Shown here: one piece after another, positions 10,600 through 23,532 of the stretch
Numbering within the stretch: position 1 is the first letter of the stretch
Layout: the number at the start of each line of letters is the position of its first letter
NCBI RefSeq assembly: GCF_016920785.2
Contig: NW_024609835.1
Location: forward strand, 29,089,297-29,153,296
Direction: 5' to 3'
Origin: Ixodes scapularis
Lineage: Eukaryota; Arthropoda; Arachnida; Ixodida; Ixodidae
DNA: 64,000 nt
Made by a program: the position numbers and the translations under genes
The notes under the pieces: model-generated
Seen by the model: the letters and a program-made list of their open reading frames with translations, nothing else
Databases searched by the model: none
Told to the model about the DNA's origin: nothing

Positions 10600-12240
10600 G
10601 AAGTTGGAAAGACTATTTATACGGCATTTACCACAATCGCTGATGTTCATGTAGGTGTACTGCCCCGACATACACTCTAAATTCCAGTGTTTGGTCTTCG
10701 CTTAATCAATTAAACCAAGTAGAAGGCAGCCTTTACCATGCTCCAGGGGCCATGCAGTCAGTAACACGAGGTGTTGACGATTTTCTTACACTTAAACTGA
10801 TTGATCACTGGCGCCTAAAAAGATAAAACTCGCTCTTCTGATTGTCTACACCGATTGAAAAAAGTTTATATTTTTTTGGCGTGCTGGGCCCATCGCGGGG
10901 AAGCATTTATTCAGACTGTTGATGTCTCCGAATGTTCATGTCTCATCAAGTTTTCTAACATTGTTTTAAAAAGTTTGGCATCAATAATTTATTACTAACC
11001 AAAAAATAAACTTATGAAACAGCTTACATTTTAAAAATGCATTTCATCGCATACGTATAAACCAGAAACTGTGAAAAAATATAAAGCGGGCGACCAGATA
11101 CACCGTCTGAAGACAGAGCTACTTATTTTATTTCACATCGTCACATATATCCAGTCACCCATTCTCACCCAGAGGTCACCAAACCTCCTCGCAGAACGGA
11201 ACGCTCTGCAGGACCAACTAAACCAAAATATTTCTCATGGTTGCGACTACTATCGATAAAGAGAGAGGGATGTTGGAGTAAAAGAGGACGAAGGTTTTGG
11301 AAATTGTATCAAGATAAGAAGTACAATGCGTTCTAAATCGCTTAGTAGAAAAACCCGTCAGGTTGTTTCATGTTGAACTTAAAGATAGAATGGTGGCATG
11401 CTTGGAAAAAATCAAAAGTTCTTGGTTATTGTAAAGCCTTCTAGGTGGACATTGTATCGAATGTTCTAGCCAATCTCAAGGAAAATTCGTAACCAAAAAA
11501 AGGTGATAGCTCGTTGAAGCTTCCTGACAAAAAGTATCAATGTAAATTTATCTGTCGCTTAGAGTGGAGAAAGTAAATTATACAGAGTTTTATCGGGTGA
11601 CAGCAGGGCTTCAAAAGAAGTTGGCGATGCTTCAGATGGATAAATTGGGAAAATTTACCATCCTACCATAGAGGATGTTAAAAACAAACGAAGAAAGTTA
11701 TCATTGAGTATTTTAAAAATTTTCAATGACGACTAAAAGCCAAAAGGAATGTGATATCCTTATTGAAAGAGTAGAAATTATCTTGTGTTGATATAAAATT
11801 GGGGGAAGTAAAAGTGTCATTGCTTAGAGTTCAGTTTCTGTTGAAGGATCTCAAAGAGTTTTCATTAAGAGTTGCAAATAAAAACGAAGCTTGGCAAATG
11901 TTTCGTCAGAATTTCTTTCGGCATGTTTCACATGAATAAAGACTGTTAGTTTGTTGTCACTGAAGTAGTTGCAGCAGTTGATTGAGTTATTAGAGCCCCA
12001 CAACTGTCAATCTTGTAACATGTTGGCGTTAAATATCAAATATTCATATTATTCAATGAAATAAGTTGAATTGTTAGTGAGATTTAATTAATGGTGTGAA
12101 GAAAAATTGGTAGTATAAAGATCTACTTTTGATATTGACGTTGAACGTTTTACATTCAATTTGGAGTTTTACCTGAGGTTCATTATAATAGTGGTCCTCA
12201 GAATATAGTCATACAGTCTTTTTCTGTGCTGGGTTAAATT
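10600..12240. other. AT-rich intergenic sequence
   Basis: No protein family recognised. The short plus-strand frame at 11071-11259 could be eroded Penelope N-terminal sequence but lacks diagnostic motifs. Confidence 0.35.
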
Positions 12241-12259
12241 TAGTGGAAGGTTTTAGCTT

Positions 12260-13735
12260 AGATCCCAACGAAAGAAACAAGGTAAAAAAATTTTTACGTC
12301 ACAGATGTTTGCACAAGCTCAAGGCAGTCGCCAATAAATTTGATATAGATCTTTTAATGAGGGCGCGGCATAAACTTGAAAATTTAACACGTTTTTCTAG
12401 GGCTCATCGGGGCTGTTTCCAAGAACGTAGTTGTTTCCCAGTTTGTCTCAAAGTGTTTTTAGCCTCATTTTCAGGTGAGGATCCCAAGTGACGAACGTAG
12501 ATCGCAGGTAGACGACAATCTACTCGAGGAATCTGTCTTGGGGGATGCCCGAAGTGTTCTAGATTACGATGGACGCAAAATAATTGCATTTCAAAACGCT
12601 TCGGGCATCCCCCAAGGCAGATTGCTCAAGTTGGTGTCCGTTTACTTGCAATCCACGTTCGTCACTTGGATAGAAATATATACTTGCAAAAACAAGGGGC
12701 TTGCATAGGATCTTGTACCGCCCCTGTTGTGAGTGACATATACCTAGAGCACCACGACAGACTGCTGCAAAAAAGCTTAGACTCCCCGGAAGTCGTGAAC
12801 ATATTTCGTTGCGTAGACGATTATATTATCTTCCTTGACATCAGCAAAAGCAAGTTTCCCACCACGATGGCCAAAGTTCTGTACAATTTTGAAGAGTGCA
12901 TGCATCCGTTGGAGCTCACGCACGAGCTTCCCGTTGAAAAAGCCATTAGATTTCTTGATCTACGAATATTTTTATTGATCTTTCACGTATACTGATCGTA
13001 CGAGCCAGGAGGAAACAAGCCGTTCTTTGGCTTCAATTCTGCACACTCTAAGCTGATAAAGAGGAGCATCGTTAAACTTTGCCTTAAAAACTCACTTAGC
13101 AAATCATGCAAACATATGATAAAAACAAGCTTCTGTGTACAAATTGTTCGCTTATCATCAGCAGGGTATCCCACTTCCTTACTAGCATCAGTGGATGCTA
13201 GTAAGTAAGTGAGAACCGTCCCAGAGATGTCATGAGGCGAAAACCAAGAGACAGGTTAACTAGACCCACTGTAGTGCCTTACATCCACAACATCTCCCAT
13301 GGTCTTAAAAAAGTGGCGAACAGGGTGAACATCGACGTCATGTTCCCGGCTCCAAACAAGGTTTATAGCTTATGCAAGAAAATGAACTATCGTCCACAAC
13401 ATTCAGCGAGCTCCACAAAAAAGAACCAGTCTAGTTTCGTTCCATGCACAGAAGGGGTAGTATATTCCTTTCCCCTCTCTTTTGGGAAACGATATAATCG
13501 GCCAGACTGGGAGATATTTAAACGCGCGACTCCGTGAGCACAACTACAACATAACTAGAGCCAACTCAGGACATTTAGGTCTACATTGCCGTGATTGCGG
13601 ATGTGCGGCACATCAAGATAGGTGTACAGTGCTGGGCAGAAGCGGTAACCAAAGGACTAGAGAGATAGTGAAAGCGGAACATAATGCCAGGTATGACAAT
13701 AAATGCGTTAGCACTCCATCGCTCACTTTATGAGC
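12260..13735 (+). mobile_element. Penelope-like element (RT and GIY-YIG endonuclease), decayed
   Basis: Several frames make one Penelope-like retroelement. 12290-12465 resembles the linker domain (HKLKAVANKFDIDLL) and may be a separate fragment. 12700-12970 is the RT palm with GSCTAPVVSDIYLE and the catalytic CVDDYIIFL, then EKAIRFLDLRI. 13255-13470 is the linker again (YIHNISHGLKKVANRVNIDV). 13445-13732 is the GIY-YIG endonuclease: GVVYSFPLSFGKRY, frameshift, IGQTGRYLNARLREHNYN, then GHLGLHCRDCGC and CTVLGR-GNQRTREIVKA. Frameshifts, an imperfect hairpin (13172-13210) and stops make it inactive. Confidence 0.85.
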
Positions 13736-16700
13736 AAAATAAGTGCCTTATCTTTCTACCATATGATAAACGCACATGATGGGACGTTGAAGAAAAACAA
13801 ACCAATTTTAGCGAATGTATCGAGACGTAGAAAAAAAAGAACTGCAAATATACGTAGATTGAGTTGTGACTCAGCGCTGTTTGAGTGCTTTGTCTGCTGT
13901 GATTGTCACTATGAGTGATTGTTTTGTGGCCTGTGGTGACTTGTGTTTGTGTGTAACTCTATACTTGGCGCTGTTATTTTAAGACGCGGAAGAATTAAAT
14001 ATTTCAGCTGCGTTTTTCTAGCCTAAAACATGTGCATGACGTGGCTAATCACGTAACTAAACCTAGAATGTACAAAGACTCAGATTTTGAGTTAGTGTGC
14101 CACTCTTTTTTATGCTTTGCACTCTCGGTTTTTCATGACGCGGTGGCTGCTTTAGCGTCTTTTGAAATGAAGGCAGACGGCAGAGCTGCCACCGGTCTAC
14201 AGATTGATTGCTTTCTGGATGTCAAGTGAGCCTTAATGAAATGAGAATGATTAAGTCCTGCCGGAAATCAATCAATCAGATATATATTTTTTCTAGCAAT
14301 CACTGCTACATTGGACGCGAGCAGGGAATTTCCAAAGCCTTGACAAAAACCACGTCCCTTTATCAGACACTGACATTTTTGTTTTGTTTGCTGTGTCACT
14401 TTTTTTCTAGCAACGCTAATTTGCCAGTGTAGTGAACATGATGTTTGGGTTTTGCTCGTAGTAATCTCCGGAAGTTTCGTATGTTCTTCACGTGGGTTGT
14501 CACAGTACGCTTGGCTTCTGTTTGTGTGCACTTATATAGGCGGGTGTTTATAAAATTAGGAGCTGATTGACAGTCTTTCAAGAAAGAAACACAGCAAGCA
14601 TTTCAAACTTTTGCATAGCAAAGTTGCATTCCTAGAGAAAACCTGGACATTGCCGAGTGCGTGGTGTGTCGCACTTATGTGTAAAGGGCGGCACGCACAA
14701 AAGGGCGACAGCTTTCACTGTTTGGATTTTTGTGGTCGGAGGGTGTGAAACCTGAAGAAATTCATAGGACAATGGTAAAACAATATGGAGGTACTTTCAT
14801 TCGTCAGAGAAGAGTCTACGAGTGGAACGATTCTTTAATAAATGAAATAACATAAATCCATTATCAGCGACACTCCTGCCAGAAGGAGAAGGTTGGTAAA
14901 CACGGATTGATGTTCATCTATTTTTAAACGCGTCTACGCATTTGTTCACGCTTATCTCGTCAATGCAGGAATCTTCATAGTGTGGCAACATTATTCTACA
15001 CTTCATCAGATTTCACGGTCTCTAACCACGAAACTCCAATGATCTCGCTGCCCCTCAGCGGTGCAAACAGCTGAGGGTGCTGCCGCTTTGTATAAGTTGC
15101 ACCGCCCTTTAAGCAAGCCACACAGTCTATTCGGGAATGTTAACACCCTCTCTTAGAATGTACCCTTAGACCGTAAGAGTTTGACTTTCCTCCGGTGTTT
15201 GTTTCCCGAAGGTCTGTCAATCAGTTGTAACTTTTTTTTTTAATACCCTGGTACTAGTGTGTGTTGTAATTCGCGTATCGCGCCCTTTAATTGTCAGTTT
15301 TCTTGTTTTAGATTTTTTTTTATATCATAGGAAAGGGGAGAATGTAAAATTATCATTGACAGCCAGAGGGGCTGACCTAAGCGCATGACTCTCTACACTG
15401 GGCGAAAAGGGAAAAGGTGAAAAGGAGGAAACAAATTGGCAAGATGAAATGAGATAAGTCCTGTGTCTCGCAAAAAAATAAAATATTCACGTTGGTTGCC
15501 TTAACGGACACTAAAATTTGCTAGAAACCGCCGAGCACTTCCGCAGCGGTAACGGGTGTACCATCCATGCTTGAGAGTGTCGTTCTGAAAACGCGTGTTT
15601 CGGTGGCTTGTAAAGGAGAATACACTGAGTAGGTGTTCTACGGTTTCCGGAATGTTTTATATTGTACTTTGCGGACTGACGGTTTCCTTGATTTTGTGAG
15701 GGAACTTCCCTGTGAAAGCCACTCGAAGACGTAATCTATTGATTGAAGCCTCTACTCCACGAGGTTGTAGGAGCAATACAATCTGTAAAGGAGCTCACAT
15801 TGTGAGAAAGCGAATTGGTAATACAAAGAGCCAAATATGAGCGTTAAATAGAAACAATAACAAGCAAAAGGTCTTAAAAAGTGTGACCACATTTATCTCA
15901 AGCATATCAGAGAATGTGAGATTGCTACAAGAAATGAATGGAGTGTACAAAAATAGAATCTGAAAAAAAAAAAAAAGATTGAGATCGCCAGAGCCCATAT
16001 GGAATGGCCTTATAATTAGGACTGTTAAAAAAAAAAAGCGCTGGGAAGGCCGCGTCGAAAGTACCTTCCCACGCAATCAAGGTGGCACTCAGCTGGATGG
16101 CTATGCCACTCTAGATGAGTGCGTTCGGGTAAACCAAATGCGCCGCCCCCACTGCAGGTGACAACACATTGACGTTTCGTTTCCTTGCTGTTTAGTCTCA
16201 AAACGGTGCGAGTCAGCCAACGTTCTCTTTCGGCATAAAATCGATAGGCTTCGTCTAGTTTTAGTAATTGCTGCCTTTTATACCAGGAACAAAGCTCAGT
16301 TACGTTTACTAGTGTTTGTGACATCAATAGGGAATGTTTTAGGAGTATTTGCTATTGGCAAAAGACGCTTCAGTGTGAAGCGTCTTAGCTCGTCGTCAAA
16401 GCACAATGGCGAGCCCAGCGAGGCTGCGACGGCAGCGCTTGTGCCTTGCCTGGTCGTGCTCGTTTTACAGTTTTACCTTTATGCAAACAAAGCTGTGGTT
16501 GTGTGTGCGTTGGTTCGTGTCGTTACCACGTTGATTGTGAATTCCAGCGAAACGCGCAACGTTGCTGCTCGTCTCAGGAATGCACATACCACGTGCCGTG
16601 TTGATGTAGGGACTCGTCGATATCCCCGTGGACCGTGTACTTGGTTAACAACCGTGCTAACATCTGTAAATGGGTTATCGGGTGTCCAGCGTTATCGCGC

Positions 16701-18110
16701 TGCCACCACGGTATGTGTAATTCTTCTCCGACGTTTCGTACTCTGTTTCGTGAGTTATTTAGCTGTGTGCAGAGAGCACAAGGAAAGCACATTGCCGTAT
16801 ATTTGTTGCGTTGTTTCGCTGTACTCCTAATAATAACAGTAATAATACGAACGTTTGCTTGACGTATGCGTATCTGAGAGCGTAAACTGCCTGTGCACAG
16901 CTGTGCATAAAGAATGAGTGCGCTATGCACGTCTGTGATGCGTCCAAATATATTTATGACGTACAACGGGTGGTGCTTTTACCGTACCTTCTAACTTTCA
17001 GTTGCATCCTGCAAAATAGCTGCTGTGGAATAGTTCATTTTAAGCTAAATTCCTTGCAGTGAAATTGCGCCGGTTAGTACTATTTCGACGCACGCTTGCT
17101 TGATATACCCCAATATTAGGGTCTTCGCAGTGCTCTACATCTATATACTTCTATTTTTACTTCAACTTCTAAATGCTTACAGCACGCCAGCGACATTGAG
17201 AATATATGTGTAATAGAAGAAATCCTAGATGGGACAGTACTGTCAGACAGTGAATATAGCATAAAAACCGTCCCTGAGAATGATGGTCCCTGGTCAGGTT
17301 TTCAGCTTAAACTAGTTACTAAATATTTTTGGATCACAGTGTTCTAATGAATGATACAGGTTACTTCGGTCATGATCCTTGTTGTAATTTGTACCAAGTC
17401 TCGGACTAGTGAAAAGGATCTTGATCTGGACGCGTCACATTCCCCGAAGAGTGCTACACCCACCATTCTGCAATGTCAGCTCCCCGACATCTGCAGTTGC
17501 CCGACCGTGCCAGGATGTCACTTTTTGCTACTTGACGAATTTACCAAGAGTGCATTCACTTTGATAGACTGCTGCGGTGTGGTAGAGGCGACAACAATAG
17601 TTAGGACAGCTGCCGTCTGTAACGCCTGAAATAATTGAGAGTGTACCAATGCTGGATGTTGTTTCATTCCGAAGCTGTTGTCGATATTTTGCTTTGCTTC
17701 AATGGCGTACCAACTTGTTTTTGAGTCGGGGGAGATCCCCCCTCTCCCTCTCTGGGCCGTGGGGTGGTGCCCTTGGTATCCCTTGGGCGCCGTCGGCCAG
17801 TGATTGCCCTGCCAGTGGCGGCTGTTTAGGGGGGGGGGGGGGGCGGGGGCAGAACATATGCCTTGCCCCCCACTCTGAAAACTGGGAGGCAAGCGCTTAT
17901 CGAATAAAAACTGTCCCCGAGGTGTGCCTCGAAAATTGGGTTTAGAACTTCCCATAAGTGACCATAAGGCAATGATCACTTTAGTCCCTAAAGATTAAAT
18001 AAAGACAACTAAACAACGAAGTCGTGCACGTGTCTTCATCGCAATCATATGTAAATCGCATAGATGTATAGTCGTCTTAAAGTTGTCGTAAAGTTCTCGT
18101 AAAGCCGGTC
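13736..18110. other. Repeat-bearing intergenic stretch without assignable gene
   Basis: 13860-14030 probably is Penelope 3' flank. 16361-16385 is a near-perfect 25-base hairpin (AAGACGCTTCA, loop, TGAAGCGTCTT). A plus-strand 172-codon frame (16312-16830) has no recognisable domain and is low-complexity hydrophobic. 17816-17833 starts with CAGTGGCGGC, a terminus like the element at 31865. C/G runs occur at 17830. No gene is called. Confidence 0.4.
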
Positions 18111-18137
18111 CTCCTACTTCACGTGAAGTGGATGGGC

Positions 18138-18140
<3 letters not shown>

Positions 18141-18201
<61 letters not shown>

Positions 18202-18260
18202 TTGTGTTTGTGCGTGTGCGTGTGCGTGTGCGTGCGTGTGCGTGTGTGTGTGTGTGTGTT
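18141..18260. repeat. (TA)n-(TG)n compound microsatellite
   Basis: About 50 bases of pure TA repeats run into TG/CG-interrupted TG repeats. It lies just beyond the 3' end of the arylsulfatase gene. Confidence 0.95.
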
Positions 18261-18651
18261 TTCAATTTGCGTAGAGTTTGACCTCGGTAGGTCTTCTGCT
18301 ACTACACGCACTTGGGCCAGCTTGCTAGAAACAGCGTCTCAGCTGAGACTGGGGCCAACAAAGTACTGCCAAAGCCAGCGAACAAACTAAGCGGGACTCA
18401 AACCGCGTCACCAGACGCTCGTGCGTCCCAGACTTTGCAGTGCTTTCTTTTACCCAGCATCCGCGGAGATGCTGTTCTAGCAAGCAGACCCTGGTTTCTA
18501 ATTATTTTTTACTGCGCAGCTGTGTCTTCTTCTCATTCTAATTGCCATCAATGACCGTACTGAAATGAAGCCTCAAGGCGAAAGCCTTATATTTCTCATC
18601 GTTCAGTCCTTCAGCGAAAACACGTCGGCTTCAAGAAAGGTACCAAAACGT

Positions 18652-19425
18652 TTACGTGACATCTGCAAATATTAGGGGGTTTAGGATAACGTTTACGTGA
18701 CATCTGCGAATATTAGGGAGTTTTAGAATAACGTACGCAATTTTCGCGCACGTTACCTGTTAGCGCTAGATTTAGCGTTTGCGTTAGCGCACGCTACGTA
18801 AGAGAGTTTTAGAATAGCGTTTCTCCGCCGTGACGCAAAAGCCCAAGCAAAAGCCCAAGATAGCCACAATTTTTATTTCACACACAACGTACTATAACTT
18901 GAGGAAAAAAAAAACAATGTTTTTGGTGGGTCCAGAGTACCATTTTAGATTTGTTTAAAGATGAAAATGCGATGCATGCGATCGACCGGTCGTGTCCGCC
19001 TGCGTTGCCTCAGCAAGAGGGGTCTCGTGTACTGGCCTTCACACACCGTACCTTCTCCGATAAATGTTCGTGCGTCGCAGGTGATCGTTGCCCCTTACCG
19101 GGTTTTCCAAACCGAGTGCAATATCGTCCCGTATTAAAACTCGCAGTCGCGAGGATGCCGCCGACGTCACGCTCACGACACCGCCATGGTCCTGGGAGCC
19201 GCCATTTTTAACCCTGCTCGTCTTAGCTTCCAACTTCTCACTACGAATCCATCTTGGGGGTGCGAAGACAGTTCGCGTAGACAGGCAATTTCCGAAAATA
19301 GCGTACGCTAAAATATCGCACGCATAGCGCAAAACGTGGCTAGTGTTCGGCGCATGCGCAGTGGCGACGACGGTATTCTCTACATACGCAAAGCTTTAGC
19401 GTGCGCTGTTCTAAAGTCCCTATCA
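18652..19425. mobile_element. GGGAGTTTTAG-type terminal inverted repeat element
   Basis: A 41-bp unit (TTTACGTGACATCTGC...) is tandemly duplicated at 18652-18733. The left end AGGGAGTTTTAGAATAACG is matched in inverse by the right end near 19400-19422 (CGCTGTTCTAAAGTCCCT). The inside is non-coding and GC-richer. The termini resemble the foldbacks at 36190 and 37812, which suggests one MITE superfamily. Confidence 0.5.
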
Positions 19426-19439
19426 ATATTCATCAACAA

Positions 19440-19562
19440 AAAAAAAAAAAAAAAAAAAAAACTTCTCGCTTTTGTTCCTCGGCAGGCCTCGAACCAGCGA
19501 CCTTTCGTTGAGTAGTCCGACATGGTACCCTTCTCCATGGGCGGAGGGGTACCGCCGCAATC
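19440..19562 (-). repeat. tRNA-derived SINE-like copy
   Basis: On the minus strand a tRNA-like body has a B-box-like GGTTCGAGGCC preceded by ATGTCGGACTACTCAACG. It ends in a long T-run (A-run on plus, 19438-19461). Weakness: it has no convincing full cloverleaf, so it is called SINE-like rather than a tRNA gene. Confidence 0.5.
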
Positions 19563-19946
19563 GTAAGTCATGTGTCTCTCTTTAAGTCTGTCTTTAATGC
19601 ATCGGTGCTCGGGCTTTCGCCTTCAAATCTGTCTTAGGGATAACATAAAATACCCTCCGTTTTTTTTTTCTTGTGAGCATTGTTTAAGGTACAATTATGT
19701 CTTGGTTCAAGATGTGCGCACTGCGAATAATGTCTGCCCTGAACGGGAAGGGGCGACAATTGAAACCACGCCAATTACTTAAATATACATAGTCAACTGG
19801 ACCTTTTTCTAGCAATGCCTAACACAATATACGGCGCTTTTAAAAACATTGAATGTGCTTAATTTGAATTTCTCCATTACACTAAATGAGATATTGTATA
19901 GGATCAGTTCTTAGCCTATTTATAAAATTAGAATTTAGAGTTACGA

Positions 19947-20075
19947 TTAATCTAGCCACGGAGACCAGATGCCGCCGTGATATTCGGGGAATGCTCTGGG
20001 GTCCTCGGGCTGAAACAGAGGTGGCACCATGGTGGCGTTGTAGGCGTCCAACTTCGTCATCAGGAAACGAAGTGT
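19947..20075 (-). CDS. Arylsulfatase exon 9 (C-terminus, stop)
   Basis: Starts after acceptor GATCGCAG with TLRFLMTKLDAYNATMVPP, and ends with the family's typical C-terminus EYHGGIWSPWLD and TAA at 19947-19949. It is 42 codons plus stop in phase 0, matching exon 8. The closing GG-W-PW motif corresponds to the end of ARSB-type sulfatases. A strong poly(A) signal was not seen; a TATAAA variant lies about 25 bases downstream. Confidence 0.93.
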   Translation of the reverse strand, partial: TLRFLMTKLDAYNATMVPPLFQPEDPRAFPEYHGGIWSPWLD

Positions 20076-20779
20076 CTGCGATCAAAATATGAACAGTATT
20101 AAACATTGGCGCTCATTCCGCCTTTTTGAACCGCAGTTAACTAATGCAACACCGTGGAGGACATATCCATGTGTCCATGGGCGACTACACTATGAGAGGA
20201 GCACTTATATGATGTACTGAAATCCGTTTTCCCAACCCTTACTATCCGCCAAGTGATTCTTGAAAATGATCCAAACCAAAATATGTTTGATTCCAGAAAC
20301 TAAATGCAATCGGCGCTGACCTTTGGCCACGTGGAATTTTTTGGGGTGATGATCGCGCCGCCGATGGTATTTTCGTGTGTAAAAAGTGTTACTTCACGGC
20401 TACGGCTTTTATAATGCAACTTTCCAGCGAAATCGTGCGTCGTCCGTACGCAAAAAACCCACCCCACATAATCGCGGAGCGCGCACCGTCCCATCGCTGA
20501 GACGGTATCGCCACCTCCCCATAACCGTGTCCTCTCTCACACCCACGGCATGTACTCTACCTATGCGCCCCATTGCTCCGCCTCTCTTGCGCCTCTCTCT
20601 CCCCCCCCCCCCCCCCCCCCCCGCCCCCCACCCCAAGCCGCGGTCACCGCTGCTTCGCCGCCACTTAGGAATTCTGGAAAGTTCTCCGGCGCGTTTACTA
20701 GGAACAATTAACCAAAATCAAGTCACATTAACCTACAAGGTGATGGAGAGAAAGGGACGAGAGTGCATGGAAACGTCAG

Positions 20780-20860
20780 AACGCCCAGCTCTGATTGGAT
20801 CAATTAGTGGGTAGACCTAAAGCTAACTGCCTTGGTCTACCCACTTATTATTCCAATCAG
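20780..20860. repeat. Foldback MITE, family X copy 1
   Basis: Arms CTCTGATTGGA...GTGGGTAGACC and GGTCTACCCAC...TCCAATCAGAG are inverted around a short loop. Related copies: 22510-22552 (half), 30860-30975 and 41230-41440. Flanks carry a recurring CGTCAGAACG motif. It lies just outside exon 9's intron, in intron 8. Confidence 0.75.
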
Positions 20861-20939
20861 AGTTCATCCTCCTGGCGACCCCCTCGCGTTTTGGTGTCCT
20901 TCTCTCCCTCACTTTCTCGGGGAATATTAGCAATTCAAC

Positions 20940-22070
20940 CAAGCAGTGTTGACATTTTAGCGATTTTGTCGCTAGATTTAGCTATTTTTTTTATACATTT
21001 AGCGACGGACTTTTTTTAATTTAGCGGCTAGCGACTTTTTTTAGCGACTTTGGTGTTCAACCGTAATCTTGTTATTTTGAACAATTTTAGAGATACTCAG
21101 GGTCTAAACCCTCTTGCTTCTCTTGCCGAGTTCGCTTTGGAAAAAAAAAAAAAAAAAAAAAAAAGAAAAACGCATTTTTACGTGGTGAATGATGTTGATT
21201 GCGGCGAAGCTCTGGTGGTGCTTGTCTGCGTAGACGCTGAGCCGCAGCATGCCGAGCCTTTCGTTCGTTTTCATCCATTTCACGCTGCGGTCAAATGCTC
21301 AGATGCGTATATAACCACGTTTCATATCACACATTCTCTTTCTGACATGGATGAAAACGAACGATAGGCTCGGCATGCTGCGGTTCACCGTCTACGCAGA
21401 CAAGCACCACCAGAGCTTCGCCCCAATCAACATCATTCACCATGTGGAGATGAGTTTTTTTTTTTTTTGCCCAACACGAGCACGGGAGCACGTGCTCACG
21501 TGCTCGTGAGCACGTGAGCGGGTGAGTTCACGAGCAGGAGGACGTGCACCCGACAGCGGACGGACATACGGACATGGCTAGCCGCTAAGGAGCTTTGCCC
21601 CTAAAAAAAATGTCAACACTCTCAACACTGCAAACCATCTCGTCCGCGCCCACGTACGTATACGTGCCCTCCGTCAAACGTTGCTATCCGCCAGCCAAGA
21701 GCGCAGCCGCTTTTGGCTGGCCGCTGCGCTCTTGGCTTTCGCTTTTGACCACGAGCTTCCTGAAGTTGTTCAACGAATTGGCACACTTGAAGCCTACAAA
21801 GCTGGCAACGAACCGTCGACATTACCGATTGCATCGGTAATGTTTTATTTGGGAAACAACCAACCTAGTTGTTCTTCAGTGTAAGTTTAACCTCTCGAAA
21901 TACCTGAGATGTGATTATTTGAGGGTCACTTACTTTAAAAGGGTTTAATAAGCTTTTGGAATTCAGCGAAAATTTTAGCGACTTCCTGGCGAATCTAGGG
22001 ACTGTTTAGTGACTTACTGGCCTCAATTGAGCGGCGCGCCCAAAAAAAGAGGTGCCAACACTGAGCGCGT
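20940..22070. mobile_element. Composite non-coding element with TTAGCGAC motifs and long foldback
   Basis: Outer parts share a CAGTGTTG(A/G)CA motif in inverse orientation (about 20944 and 22055) and many TAGCGACTTT motifs. Inside, arms at 21180-21275 and 21345-21450 form a long hairpin (GTGAATGATGTTGATTG-type ends). GAGCACGTG repeats (21475-21530) and a second hairpin (21690-21745) follow. It has no ORF of note and is probably nested MITEs in intron 8. Confidence 0.5.
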
Positions 22071-22509
22071 GCCTGTCTCACTTTCTGGCCAAAAGCGCCT
22101 CTGATCAAAGCATTCCGCAGAAGCAGACATCTCCTAAAGCACAAGTCCTAATACTTGCTGTAAAAACTGTTCTGAAGCCGGCGCGAATCTTACGCTTTCA
22201 TAAAGTATATTAGTGTCTTCGAAAACTGCGCTACTTCATTTTCTTCTAACAATAGTTTAGTCACCGAAAGCTCTAAAAACACACAAGGCGTAGTTAGCCG
22301 TGAACATCATAGCATCGCTCCGAAGTCTATAAGATTCCATCTGTCGATTAAAAAAGTACCTCAGAAAAAATCACCGGGCGAGAAGCGTTATATAATAAGT
22401 TACGCCCAAAGTTTGTTTTTATTTTTTTTTTTTTTTTTAGATGTAAGTGACTATACGGAGAGGAAGACATCTGCTTCTCGCGAAGGGGTTGCGGTAGCGT
22501 CAGAACGAC

Positions 22510-22552
22510 GCAGAACTTTGATTGGCTTCGATTAAAAGGATGGTGGGTAGTT
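22510..22552. repeat. Foldback MITE family X, half copy
   Basis: One arm only (GACGCAGAACTTTGATTGG...GGTGGGTAG), matching the left arm of the 30860 copy. Preceded by a T-run and CGTCAGAACG. Confidence 0.6.
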
Positions 22553-23086
22553 AACTATTAAATACCGAGTTTTGCTGCTTGTGTGCCATGTCTGTTTTAG
22601 TTATATCGTATGAATTTTAACGATTTACGTGAATATATCTATTTTAACACTCATGCTGTTTTTACTCGGTTCTGATATGAGCTGTATTTGTTTATTGGTT
22701 CCCGCAGAAATCATGAGTACTACTTTTTTTTTCATACCAGTTCATGCATTAAAATTTATCATGTTGTCATTCATGTGAGCACCTGTTGCACTTTACGAAC
22801 CCTTAAAAGGGCTCTGTAAGGTAAAAATTAATAAATAATATAAATAAGTATTTTTAGCTCGTACGTTCTAGAAACAATGTGTGTCTAGAGATAATCTTTC
22901 ATAAAAAAGTGTCTCCCTGAGTGTAACAAAAGTAGATAACGGATGTGTAACGCCAAAGAGTAGCATGTGATTGATAAATTAAGTTATACGCCATTTAAGA
23001 CTCAATATATTGTTAAACCCAAAAGACGCTGCATATTCTGTGTCTCTCGAATGAAACCGTTTTTTTTTCTTCTAGGGTTGACTTAC

Positions 23087-23532
23087 ATTTTTATGTGTTC
23101 CTGCCAAATTGTTGAGTTCGCAGGGATCATGCTTTATATCGAAAAGGTACGGGGGCTGGTGAGGAACGAATTTGTCGGTCAACTGATTCCTTCGACAGTC
23201 CACAACGACGTTCTTCCTCCAGGGCAGTGGCCACCAAAGTCGGTTCTGCTTCAAGTAGAACTTCCTGAGTACCTGCGCCACTTTGGAGTTCCTTCTTAGA
23301 TGAGGGACGTCATTTGTCGGTCGCTTGCCACCGGGAAAGTGATAGTGCCCAGGCAAGTCGTTATCGGTACCTAGGCCCACGACAAGTTTGTACTGCTTGT
23401 AGCGCAGTGCCGCGCTGTCGTGCATTGGATCAATGTTCAGGAGAAGCTCTTTGCGCGGAGACGCCGAGCCGCGGGTCAGGGAAAGCCACATGTCGACTCC
23501 ATCCATCGCGCCGAGAGTAGACGCGTCACCGC
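23087..23532 (-). CDS. Arylsulfatase exon 8
   Basis: 148 codons plus two bases completing a Gly with exon 7. It starts after acceptor CCTCACAG with GDASTLGAMDGVDMW, which matches the ARSB-family segment where the Asp-Gly substrate-pocket loop follows the HISDWLPT motif. It then has NIDPMHDSAALRYKQYKLV (the R-x-x-x-Y-K-L signature) and ends PPYLFDIKHDPCELNNLAG. Donor GTAAGT at 23086. This is the C-terminal subdomain (residues about 341-488). Confidence 0.93.

Noticed and set aside
16312..16830. 172-codon plus-strand open frame
   Set aside because: No recognisable domain, valine/cysteine-rich low-complexity composition, and overlapping frames on the other strand of similar length. Chance is the simplest explanation.
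19470..19560. Possible tRNA gene on the minus strand
   Set aside because: A B-box-like segment is present but no convincing acceptor stem or anticodon arm, and an A/T-run tail points to a SINE.
20386..20814. 142-codon plus-strand proline-rich frame
   Set aside because: Generated by a C-run and GC-rich repeat sequence within intron 8; no start context or domain.
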